Part shown: piece by piece, positions 1-5,276 of the stretch | Layout of the letters: every line of letters begins with the position of its first letter | Numbering within the stretch: position 1 is the stretch's first letter | The notes under the pieces: model-generated | Database searches by the model: none | The model's input: only the letters and a program-made list of their open reading frames with translations | Told to the model about the DNA's origin: nothing | DNA from: Ch71 sp050945695 | GTDB lineage: Bacteria; Chloroflexota; Anaerolineae; DRVO01 | Reading direction: 5' to 3' | NCBI GenBank assembly: GCA_050945695.1 | Contig: JBMNTK010000249.1 | Location: 1 to 5,276, forward strand | DNA length: 5,276 nucleotides | Position numbers and translations under genes: made by a program

Positions 1-656
1 ACCAGGCGTAGGCCGCCAGGGCCATCGGCCAGGTACGCGATGTTGCCGGCTACCGCCACCCCGGTGGCTACGCCGGGGCTATCGTAGGCTCCCAGCAGGG
101 TCGGGTTGGCTGGGTCGGCCACGTTCACGGTCACCAGCCCCGCGTCCTCATCGGCCACGTAGGCGGTGGTACCTGCCACCGCCACCCCTTTGGCGGCATC
201 GAGCGCCTCGTAGAAGCCGACCTCGGCCGGTTGGGCCGGGTTGGCCACGTTGATCACCCGCAGCCCGGCCGCGCCGGCGGCCACGTAGGCGAAGTCGCCG
301 GCCACCACCACGTCCTCCACGATGTTGGGCAACATAGCAGTGCGCCCCACCTCAACGGGAGCCGCCGGGTCGCTTATGTCTATTACGGCCAAGTAGGGGC
401 CAATCCCCAGGTAAGCGTAGTTGCCAGCGGAGGCGACGGCGGTGGCCGATCCTCCCAGCTGGCCCAGAAGCTGGATGTTGTCGGTGTGGACGCCGGGCCG
501 CAGCGCTTGCGGCGTAACCCCGGCTTGGTCCTGACGGACGACTTCGGCGCCGGCAGAAGGCGTCGGCCCAGATGCACCCACCACCAAGACGGGGCCCAGG
601 GCAATCAGAGCGAGGATGATCGCGATCCGACAGAAGGCAAGAATTGGCTGTCTCAT
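1..656 (-). CDS. Secreted LVIVD-repeat beta-propeller protein, N-terminal part (gene runs off the left edge)
   Basis: Reading leftwards from ATG at 656-654 gives 218 codons without a stop, and the frame is still open at base 1. Residues 1-28 form a Sec-type signal peptide: basic start (R2, R10), then a hydrophobic core about I11-A28, with cleavage plausible after A28 or A37. There is no lipobox. After a short linker come repeats with an exact 42-residue step, starting at residues 74, 116, 158 and 200. Each has the pattern V-x-V-A-G-x-x-A-Y-[VL]-A, then G-L-x-V, then a D/N-P-A-x-P turn and [VL]-G. This is the LVIVD repeat pattern, which folds as beta-propeller blades in exported proteins of unknown function. 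The start is fixed by AGGAGG eight bases upstream. The full protein is probably several hundred residues. A surface or extracellular binding role is inference; no catalytic residues are apparent. Confidence 0.88.
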   Translation of the reverse strand, partial: MRQPILAFCRIAIILALIALGPVLVVGASGPTPSAGAEVVRQDQAGVTPQALRPGVHTDNIQLLGQLGGSATAVASAGNYAYLGIGPYLAVIDISDPAAPVEVGRTAMLPNIVEDVVVAGDFAYVAAGAAGLRVINVANPAQPAEVGFYEALDAAKGVAVAGTTAYVADEDAGLVTVNVADPANPTLLGAYDSPGVATGVAVAGNIAYLADGPGGLRL

Positions 657-664
657 TGTTAACG

Positions 665-670
665 CCTCCT
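665..670 (-). promoter_or_regulatory. Ribosome binding site of the LVIVD-repeat gene
   Basis: On the minus strand the sequence reads AGGAGG, then eight bases (CGTTAACA), then ATG at 656. It is a perfect anti-16S match at good spacing and decides the start of the partial gene. It is stronger than the sites inside the operon, as expected for a gene that opens its own transcription unit rather than relying on translational coupling. Confidence 0.8.
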
Positions 671-721
671 CAATGACGAACCCACAACATGCCGATCTAG
701 ACCTAATTCCATCCAGGTTAC

Positions 722-750
722 CTTCTAACTTACCTGCACAGGCCCGTCAA
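722..750 (-). promoter_or_regulatory. Candidate sigma70-type promoter for the LVIVD-repeat gene
   Basis: On the minus strand TTGACG (750-745) is followed after 17 bases by TAGAAG (727-722). This matches the -35 consensus at five of six bases and the -10 consensus at four of six, with ideal spacing. It lies in the 112-base gap between the epimerase stop and the next start, and would put the transcript start near 715, leaving a leader of about 60 bases. The gap is visibly richer in A and T than the flanking genes. The call rests on consensus matching only. Confidence 0.4.
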
Positions 751-765
751 CCGCTGGGTTGCAGG
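733..765. repeat. Short inverted repeat in the intergenic gap
   Basis: CCTGCA at 733-738 and TGCAGG at 760-765 are perfect six-base inverted arms around a 21-base centre. A second, smaller hairpin (CAACC at 748-752, loop GCTG, GGTTG at 757-761) overlaps the right arm. The candidate -35 box (745-750) sits between the outer arms, so an operator is conceivable. No T-run follows on the minus strand, so it does not look like an intrinsic terminator of the upstream operon. Six-base arms can arise by chance. Confidence 0.3.
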
Positions 766-768
766 CGG

Positions 769-1902
769 TTATTCCCGCACCAGGCCCCTGGTGCGCAGGT
801 CACGCAGCGATTGCTCGTACCTATCTTCCTCCTGCTCCTGCGTGCGCACCCACTCCACCAGCTCGGCCACTCCGTCCCGGAAAGGAATGGTAGGCTCGAA
901 GCCCAGCTCCTTCCGGGAGCGTGTGAGGTCGGCGTAGCAGCTTCGGATGTCGCCCACCCGATACCGACCGTTGAACTCGAGCCGGGGCTCGTGGCCCATC
1001 TCCTGGCAGATGGCCTTGGCCATGTCCAGCACCGTGAGCTGCTCGCCGGTGCCAACGTTGAACACCGACATGCCCTCACCCGGGTAGTCGAGTGCCAGCA
1101 GGTTGGCCTGCACCACGTCCCGCACGTGAACAAAGTCCCGCACCGGCAGACCATCCTCATACACGTCGATGGGGAGACCATTGCGGACCCGCGAGGCGAA
1201 CACCGGGGCAATCCCGGTGTAGGGGTTGCGCAGGGCCTGGCGCGGTCCGTACACGTTGAAGTAGCGCAGCGTCACCACCGGCAGGTCGTACGCCAGGCTC
1301 ATGGCGTCACAGATGTCCTCCTGGAACCGCTTGGAGTGGGCATAGACGGACAGCGGATCCAGGGGTTTGTCCTCCGGGGTGGGTGCCGGGGTGACGACCC
1401 CACCGCAGGTCGGGCAGTGGCAATCCCAGTCCCGCTGCTGCAGTTGTGCCTCCCCTCGCGGCTTGGGGTACACGAGGCCCTCGCAATGGTCGCAGCGGTA
1501 GGCGCCCTCTCCGTACACGGCCCGCGATGAGGACAGCACCACCTTGCGCACCCGGTTCTTCCGGTTGACCAAGACGTCCCAGAGCGTGGCCGTCCCGGTC
1601 ACCCCAACGTCCAAGTAGCGGCGCACGTCGTGCATGGACTGGGTGACGCCGGTGAGCGCGGCCATGTGGTACACGAAATCCACGCCCTCCAGAGCCCGAG
1701 CCAGGGTGTCGGCATCGCGCACGTCCCCCACTACCAGCTCCGCCTCCGGCGAGAGGTACTCCGGACGACGGCCCTCGGGGCCGTGCACCTGCGGGTCCAG
1801 GCTGTCGAGGATGCGCACGGCGTAGCCGGCCTCCAGCAGGGCATCGGTGGTGTGCGACCCGATGAACCCTGCCCCTCCTGTGATCAGCACCCTCTCAGTC
1901 AT
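769..1902 (-). CDS. Extended-SDR nucleotide-sugar epimerase with zinc-ribbon-like insert (dTDP-L-rhamnose 4-epimerase-like)
   Basis: This 377-aa NAD(P)-dependent sugar-nucleotide epimerase/dehydratase has a Rossmann start with TGGAGFIGSH at residues 8-17 (G9, G12, G15). D60 in VVGDVRD fits the adenine-binding position. The catalytic set is S126 in the SSSRAVYG segment and Y187/K191 in YAHSK. Substrate-side motifs are RYFNVYGPRQ (213-222), VRDFVHVRD (254-262) and FNVGTGE (281-287). Between Ser and Tyr is an extra segment with C137-x2-C140 and C163-x2-C166, plus C161. From memory, proteins annotated as dTDP-L-rhamnose 4-epimerase carry a similar insert; UDP-glucose 4-epimerase or another 4-epimerase remains possible. 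The ATG at 1902 is preferred to an in-frame start at 2046 because it has GGGAG six bases upstream, begins right at the Rossmann strand, and its ATGA overlaps the upstream stop by four bases. It is the last gene of the operon and probably supplies a sugar donor to the glycosyltransferases. Confidence 0.9.
   Translation of the reverse strand: MTERVLITGGAGFIGSHTTDALLEAGYAVRILDSLDPQVHGPEGRRPEYLSPEAELVVGDVRDADTLARALEGVDFVYHMAALTGVTQSMHDVRRYLDVGVTGTATLWDVLVNRKNRVRKVVLSSSRAVYGEGAYRCDHCEGLVYPKPRGEAQLQQRDWDCHCPTCGGVVTPAPTPEDKPLDPLSVYAHSKRFQEDICDAMSLAYDLPVVTLRYFNVYGPRQALRNPYTGIAPVFASRVRNGLPIDVYEDGLPVRDFVHVRDVVQANLLALDYPGEGMSVFNVGTGEQLTVLDMAKAICQEMGHEPRLEFNGRYRVGDIRSCYADLTRSRKELGFEPTIPFRDGVAELVEWVRTQEQEEDRYEQSLRDLRTRGLVRE
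1405..1494 (-). other. Zinc-ribbon-like Cys4 insert within the epimerase
   Basis: Codons 137-166 of the epimerase carry CDHC and, 22 residues on, CPTC (preceded by C161-H162), joined by a Pro/Arg/Gln-rich linker. Two CxxC knuckles at this spacing are the usual metal ligands of a zinc ribbon. The Ser-to-Tyr distance here is 61 residues, against 25 in E. coli GalE (Ser124/Tyr149), so about 36 residues are added at this point. Zinc binding is inferred from the ligand pattern. Confidence 0.7.
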
Positions 1903-2687
1903 GACGCTCTCCCGCCGGCCCCGAGAACGCGGGCCGACCGGCGCCGGGCCGCCTCCAGCATTACCGGGAAGACGAATCGCGGGAAGTAGCGGTCGTAGCG
2001 CTTGCGCCAGAGGACCGAGGGGTCCTGCGTGGGACGATGGAGCCATTCCAGGCCGTGCTCACGCATCCAGAGCGGGGCCCGCTGCTGGCGTCCCATCTGG
2101 TAGTCGAACGCCGAGCCCACCCCCAGGGCCACCCTGGTGTTGAGCCGGTCCCGGTTGCGCCAGATCCACTTCTCCTGCCTGGGCGAGCCCAACCCCACCC
2201 AGAGCACGTCGGGGGAGGCGGCGCTCACCTTCTCGACGATCAGGTCGTTCTCTTCCTCGGGGATCGGGCCCAGCTCCGGAGAGTGGGTGCCTAGTATGCG
2301 CAGGTCCGGATACCTGCGAAGAAGGTTCTCCGCCACCCGCTCGGAGCCTCCAGGTCCGCCGCCGACGAAGTAGAAGGTGTAGCCCTTCTGGGCCGCCAGC
2401 TCAGTGAAGGCCTCCAGGATGTCGGGGCCGGGGCTGCGCTCAGGGATGGGCTCGCCCAGAGCGCGCGAGGCCCACACCAGGGACATCCCATCGGCGACGG
2501 TGAGATCGGCGGAGTTGGCGATCTCCAGGAACTCCCGGTCCTGCCGGGCGTGGATCACACAGTAGATGTTGCCCACCACCACCTGGTGGAAGGTCCCGGA
2601 AGCTATGAACTCCTCCATGCGCGCGAGGACGCCGGGGAAGCTCACGCGATCCACCAGATAACCTAGAATATCGGCTCGTTGCCTCAC
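1899..2687 (-). CDS. WecG/TagA/CpsF family glycosyltransferase (GT26)
   Basis: This is a 262-aa single-domain enzyme of the family that transfers a sugar (ManNAc, ManNAcA or glucose in known members) from a nucleotide donor to a polyprenyl-diphosphate-linked acceptor at the inner membrane face. Family marks, numbered from the start used here: NSADLTVADGMS (58-69, with D66 in the expected catalytic place), FVGGGPGG (107-114), GLGSPRQEKW (165-174) and GVGSAFDYQMGR (189-200). The Arg- and aromatic-rich tail after about residue 208 fits the membrane-associating C-terminal appendage. The start is uncertain. GTG at 2702 shares one base with the upstream TAG but has no Shine-Dalgarno; GTG at 2687 has GGAG seven bases upstream and is preferred; GTG at 2693 is poorly spaced. 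The upstream gene is another glycosyltransferase and the downstream one the epimerase. Donor and acceptor cannot be read from the sequence. Confidence 0.9.
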   Translation of the reverse strand: MRQRADILGYLVDRVSFPGVLARMEEFIASGTFHQVVVGNIYCVIHARQDREFLEIANSADLTVADGMSLVWASRALGEPIPERSPGPDILEAFTELAAQKGYTFYFVGGGPGGSERVAENLLRRYPDLRILGTHSPELGPIPEEENDLIVEKVSAASPDVLWVGLGSPRQEKWIWRNRDRLNTRVALGVGSAFDYQMGRQQRAPLWMREHGLEWLHRPTQDPSVLWRKRYDRYFPRFVFPVMLEAARRRSARVLGAGGRAS

Positions 2688-2701
2688 ACTCACTCTCCAC
2701 A

Positions 2702-3874
2702 CTAACGACTTATTCGCCCGTTACTCCAGCCCGGCTGGCTCTGGGCCAGCACCGCCCTGCCGGCCAACAGCTGCCGGTACAGGGCGTCGTGGGCGGCGAC
2801 CATGGTCTCGACCGAGAACTGACCCTGCACGAACCGTCGCCCGGCCTCGCCCATCCGCTCTCGCAGTGCCGGGTTCCTGGCCAGCCTCACCAGGGCCTCG
2901 GCCAGCCCAGCAGCGTCGTCCACCGGCACCTCCAGGCCAGTCACCCCGTCCTGCACCAGCTCTGCCAGGCCCCCGACGGCGGTAGCGACCAGCGGCTTGC
3001 CGGCGGCCATGGCCTCGACCGCCCCCAGGGGGAGCCCCTCACTGCGAGAGGGCAACGTGAAAACGTCTGCACCGGCCAGCAGCTCGGGGATGTCGCGCCG
3101 GAAGCCGGTGAAGGTCACCCGGTCCGAGAGGCCCCGGGACTCGGCCGCGGCCCGCAGCTTGGGAGCCAGGTATCCATCTCCCACAATCACAAAGTGGGCC
3201 TCAGGGCACTCGGCCAGGACGACCGGGGCAGAGTCCAACAGTGTCTCCAGCCCCTTACCGCCCACCAGCCGCCCGGCGTACATGATGACCACCTCGCCCT
3301 CGGCGATGCCCAGCGACCGGCGGATCCTATCTCGGGCGTCGGGCCGCCAGAAGCGCTCCGTGTCCAGCCCGGCGTAGATCGTCGTCACCCGGGCGGGGTC
3401 CAGGCGGAAGCGCTGGGCCAGCTCATGGCGCTGGGCATGGCTCACGGTCACCAGGTGATCGGCCAGGCGGGCAGACGGCCCGTAGAGCGCGTTGCGCACC
3501 CGCCAGCCGCGCTGGCCCGGCACGTAGCCGGTGTTGTGCTTGGTAGACACGACCGGGCACCCGCCCCCTAGCCGCGCCCCCAACGCGCCCAGCAGATCCG
3601 CGCGCAGGACGTGCGTGTGCACCAGGCCCACGCCCCTGTCCCGGACGAGGCGCGCCAGCTGGCGGACGGCACCAAGCGGCCCGCCCCTGCCCACGAAGGC
3701 CGGTTCGATGCCAAGCTCACCTAGGCGAGCGCTCATCCCCTCATCGGCAGGGCCCAGGCTGGCCAGACTGACCGTGTAGCCTCGCTCCCGCAGCCCCTGG
3801 CACAGGTTGGCCACCATGAGGTTGGAGCTGGCCTGGCAGAGCTCATTGACCACGTGCAGGACGTGAGCGCTCAT
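2702..3874 (-). CDS. GT4-family (GT-B fold) glycosyltransferase
   Basis: This 390-aa protein has the usual length for a retaining GT4 enzyme that adds a sugar from a nucleotide donor to a growing glycan. The N-terminal domain (about 1-180) opens with a beta-strand and a LCQASSNLMVANLCQGL helix, where many relatives have a glycine-rich acceptor loop, and has VHTHVLRAD at 85-93. The C-terminal domain carries the donor site: YAGRLVGGKG (199-208, with R202 and K207), FVIVGDG (228-234), TFTGFRRDI (254-262) and the E-x7-E pair E279/E287 in SEGLPLGAVEAMAAGKP. The final helix (about 353-369) crosses back as in GT-B enzymes, followed by a short Ser/Gly-rich tail. ATG at 3874 forms an ATGA overlap with the previous stop and has AAGGTG five bases upstream. 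It is cytoplasmic or membrane-peripheral. The sugar is unknown. Confidence 0.93.
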   Translation of the reverse strand: MSAHVLHVVNELCQASSNLMVANLCQGLRERGYTVSLASLGPADEGMSARLGELGIEPAFVGRGGPLGAVRQLARLVRDRGVGLVHTHVLRADLLGALGARLGGGCPVVSTKHNTGYVPGQRGWRVRNALYGPSARLADHLVTVSHAQRHELAQRFRLDPARVTTIYAGLDTERFWRPDARDRIRRSLGIAEGEVVIMYAGRLVGGKGLETLLDSAPVVLAECPEAHFVIVGDGYLAPKLRAAAESRGLSDRVTFTGFRRDIPELLAGADVFTLPSRSEGLPLGAVEAMAAGKPLVATAVGGLAELVQDGVTGLEVPVDDAAGLAEALVRLARNPALRERMGEAGRRFVQGQFSVETMVAAHDALYRQLLAGRAVLAQSQPGWSNGRISR

Positions 3875-5142
3875 GCGCGCACCTTGGCGGCCACGCCCAC
3901 GGGCAGCGGGTAGCGCAGGTAGGTCCGCGGTATCCCCACGCTCTCCCGTCCGGTATGGTCGGCCGGGTTCCGGTCTACGTGGGCCAGCTCCCGCTCTCTT
4001 ATGTAGACCCGAGTAGCCCGAGCATCGGGGACGTAGAAGGTCAGGCCCTGGAGCTCGTCCTCACGCGGTATGCGAAGTCCCTCCAGAGGGTCATCCACCC
4101 CGTGGACCCGGATGATCGTCTCGCCCTCCCGCTGCTCGTGGCTCCAGCGCAGGTACTGGCGGTTGACGTGGTAGGCCAGCAGCCGGGAGGTGGTGGTCAC
4201 GTAGAGGGCGCCGGAGCGATATGCCACTGCCACCCCCTGCAGAGCGTGCACCGTGGCCGCCGGCAGGCAGGGCCCCTGCGCCGGGCCCCGCCCGATGTGG
4301 GTGTAGACGATCATGGTGCCGGCCGACTGGATGAGGTGGCCCAGCGCCCGGGGGCCCAGCACGTAGGCCAGCCCCTCAGCGTCCAGCCCGTAGGAGAGGC
4401 CACGCCAGTGGCTGTTGCAGCGCTTGAACTCGATGACCCGCTGCCCATCGGCCAGCTCGGTCACCCGGGTGAGGCAGTTGGTCCCATGCAGCGAGAAGCG
4501 CCGATTGCCCAGCCGGGCCAAGACGATCTTGGCTACGTCTTTGGCCAGGTTCAGGCCGGTCGCTTTCGGCTGGGCAGGGTCGAGCACCCGCAAGAGGTTC
4601 CGGGACCGCAGGGGCACGCCCTGCCCCACGATGCTGCTGGCCCGGCCCCGCCACACGAACCGGACCCCATAGGCCCAGGTGGCATCGGCGTGATACACGG
4701 GCGAGCCGGGGACATCGCCCTCCCCTGCGGTCACGTCTTTGCCCAGGTTGCTGGGAGCGCGAGCGTGGTCTACCCAAACCGTGAGACGGCAGCCTCGGCT
4801 CTCAAGGCGCTCCAGAGCCGCTAGCGCCAGAGCCCGGTCCCGCACGCCATCACCGAAGGAATGGATGCAGTCTACGTAGCCGGCCCGCATGAGCTCCTCC
4901 AGGATCTCCGCCTCCCAGGGGCGGCTGGAGTAGTATGCGAAGGAGTCGTCGGGCGTATAGGGGAAGAAGGTGTTGCCGACCTCCAGGCCCAGGCCCGGCC
5001 CTAGCGGGGTCTCCTCCTCGCAGTTGAGGAACTCCTGTATGGCCAGGTAGCGCTCCAGGGTGCCGGTGTCATCGAGGTCGCTGCAGATGGCGAGCGCTGC
5101 TCGGTAGGGATAGGGGTGCGGACGCAGGGTCGGTTCGGTCAC
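3871..5142 (-). CDS. Putative polysaccharide-deacetylase-like (NodB-like fold) protein, divergent
   Basis: I do not recognise a characterised relative of this 423-aa protein. Several traits suggest a divergent deacetylase/TIM-barrel carbohydrate enzyme: a first strand ending in acidic residues (AICSDLDD, D22/D24/D25); a second-strand motif IHSFGD (93-98) resembling the NodB H-[ST]-x-x-H motif but with Asp in place of the last His; VWVDHAR (122-128); and VYTHIG (279-284) resembling the late [IV]-x-L-x-H motif. H219 and W246 lie in other conserved-looking stretches. After about residue 290 a beta-rich tail follows. There is no signal peptide or membrane segment, so the product is probably cytoplasmic. 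The GTG start at 5142 has GGGAGGAG just upstream and its GTGA overlaps the stop of the preceding glycosyltransferase. Its place between two glycosyltransferases suggests glycan modification. The CDS itself is certain; the function is tentative. Confidence 0.8.
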   Translation of the reverse strand: MTEPTLRPHPYPYRAALAICSDLDDTGTLERYLAIQEFLNCEEETPLGPGLGLEVGNTFFPYTPDDSFAYYSSRPWEAEILEELMRAGYVDCIHSFGDGVRDRALALAALERLESRGCRLTVWVDHARAPSNLGKDVTAGEGDVPGSPVYHADATWAYGVRFVWRGRASSIVGQGVPLRSRNLLRVLDPAQPKATGLNLAKDVAKIVLARLGNRRFSLHGTNCLTRVTELADGQRVIEFKRCNSHWRGLSYGLDAEGLAYVLGPRALGHLIQSAGTMIVYTHIGRGPAQGPCLPAATVHALQGVAVAYRSGALYVTTTSRLLAYHVNRQYLRWSHEQREGETIIRVHGVDDPLEGLRIPREDELQGLTFYVPDARATRVYIRERELAHVDRNPADHTGRESVGIPRTYLRYPLPVGVAAKVRA

Positions 5143-5276
5143 CTTGCTCCTCCCCTCCGGGCGCGGGCGCCCAAGCGCTCACGGTGATCGGCGAGGGCGG
5201 CCCGATACACCTCCATGGTTCTCTGGCCTACAGCCTGCGGGCTGCATTCCTGCCGGAGCTTCTCCTTGCCCCGGCG
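5139..5276 (-). CDS. C-terminal end of a probable GT4 glycosyltransferase (gene enters from the right edge)
   Basis: Translating the minus strand from 5276 in the frame that ends TGA at 5141-5139 gives 45 residues with no earlier stop. The segment EKLRQECSPQAVGQRTMEVY followed by RAAL is typical of the last helix of GT4 glycosyltransferases, where a Phe/Cys-Ser start leads into an [E/D]-x-Y-R-x-[AL]-L helix. It resembles the same region of the complete GT4 gene in this window (QFSVETMVAAHDALYRQLL). A basic tail (RLGARARRGGAR) ends the protein. The stop overlaps the next start as GTGA, making this the first visible gene of the operon. Family assignment rests on about 25 residues, so it is likely but not proven. 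Confidence 0.65.
   Translation of the reverse strand, partial: RRGKEKLRQECSPQAVGQRTMEVYRAALADHRERLGARARRGGAR
5147..5154 (-). promoter_or_regulatory. Ribosome binding site deciding the GTG start at 5142
   Basis: The minus strand reads GGGAGGAG at 5154-5147, followed by CAAG and GTG. The purine-rich match supports the GTG at 5142 as the start of the deacetylase-like gene. The site lies inside the last codons of the upstream gene, so the two genes are translated in a coupled manner. Confidence 0.6.

Larger units (their letters stand above)
657..768. other. Intergenic gap between the polysaccharide operon and the LVIVD-repeat gene
   Basis: This is the only non-coding stretch of note: 112 bases, more A/T-rich than its surroundings. 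It holds the candidate promoter, the inverted repeat and the ribosome binding site listed separately. No hairpin followed by a T-run is visible on the minus strand, so the end of the upstream operon has no recognisable intrinsic terminator and some read-through into the propeller gene is possible. Confidence 0.7.

Noticed and set aside
383..604. A 73-codon minus-strand frame inside the propeller gene
   Set aside because: It is out of frame with the LVIVD repeats, Pro/Ser/Trp-rich, and entirely contained in the better-supported reading frame.
748..761. Hairpin just after the epimerase stop as an intrinsic terminator
   Set aside because: The stem is only five base pairs and is followed by ACGGGCC rather than a T-run on the transcribed strand.
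616..1530. A 304-codon open frame on the plus strand
   Set aside because: It lies antisense to the epimerase and the start of the propeller gene; the translation is Pro/His/Val-rich with no family motif. Long antisense frames are common in GC-rich genes.
1903..2046. A 48-residue N-terminal extension of the epimerase from an ATG at 2046
   Set aside because: It would overlap the GT26 gene by about 150 bases, is low-complexity Pro/Gly/Arg, and the Rossmann strand begins right after the ATG at 1902, which has its own Shine-Dalgarno.
2789..3571. A 260-codon open frame on the plus strand
   Set aside because: It is antisense to the clear GT4 gene; composition is Gly/Gln/Pro/His-rich and no motif is seen.
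3955..4824. A 289-codon open frame on the plus strand
   Set aside because: It is antisense to the deacetylase-like gene, which has a good ribosome site, operon overlaps and sensible composition; the plus-strand product has none of these.
5065..5079. HAD-phosphatase motif I (D-x-D-x-T) in the deacetylase-like protein
   Set aside because: DLDDT fits the pattern, but I see no convincing later HAD motifs (Lys and the acidic pair) and the HSFGD and THIG segments fit a NodB-like barrel better. It is kept only as an outside alternative.

Overview
The window is a GC-rich stretch of bacterial chromosome in which every credible gene lies on the minus strand, so transcription runs from right (5276) to left (1). 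GTG starts, good Shine-Dalgarno sequences and four-base gene overlaps point to a compact, high-GC bacterial genome. The protein styles (an LVIVD-repeat propeller, a zinc-ribbon-bearing sugar epimerase, a divergent deacetylase-like protein) would suit a Chloroflexota-like or similar high-GC environmental bacterium. That placement is inference and is weak.

Layout in the direction of transcription: (i) 5276-5139, the last 45 codons of a probable GT4 glycosyltransferase that enters from the right edge; (ii) 5142-3871, a 423-aa protein with faint polysaccharide-deacetylase (NodB-like) character; (iii) 3874-2702, a complete 390-aa GT4 glycosyltransferase; (iv) 2702 or 2687 to 1899, a WecG/TagA/CpsF (GT26) glycosyltransferase; (v) 1902-769, a 377-aa extended-SDR nucleotide-sugar epimerase with a Cys4 insert, resembling proteins annotated as dTDP-L-rhamnose 4-epimerase. 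All four junctions overlap or touch (GTGA, ATGA, TAG/GTG, ATGA), so this is one translationally coupled operon. After a 112-bp gap (657-768) holding a candidate promoter, a small inverted repeat and a strong ribosome binding site comes (vi) 656 to the left edge, the N-terminal 218 residues of a secreted LVIVD-repeat beta-propeller protein.

Taken together, (i) to (v) look like part of a surface or extracellular polysaccharide biosynthesis locus: one enzyme makes a nucleotide sugar, three glycosyltransferases build the glycan (the GT26 enzyme probably acts on a polyprenyl-linked intermediate at the membrane), and a putative carbohydrate-active enzyme may trim or deacetylate it. The propeller gene looks like a separate transcription unit. 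The two most interesting points are the zinc-ribbon-like insert between the catalytic Ser and Tyr of the epimerase, and the unusual motif set of the deacetylase-like protein. I see no RNA gene, CRISPR array, mobile element or origin.
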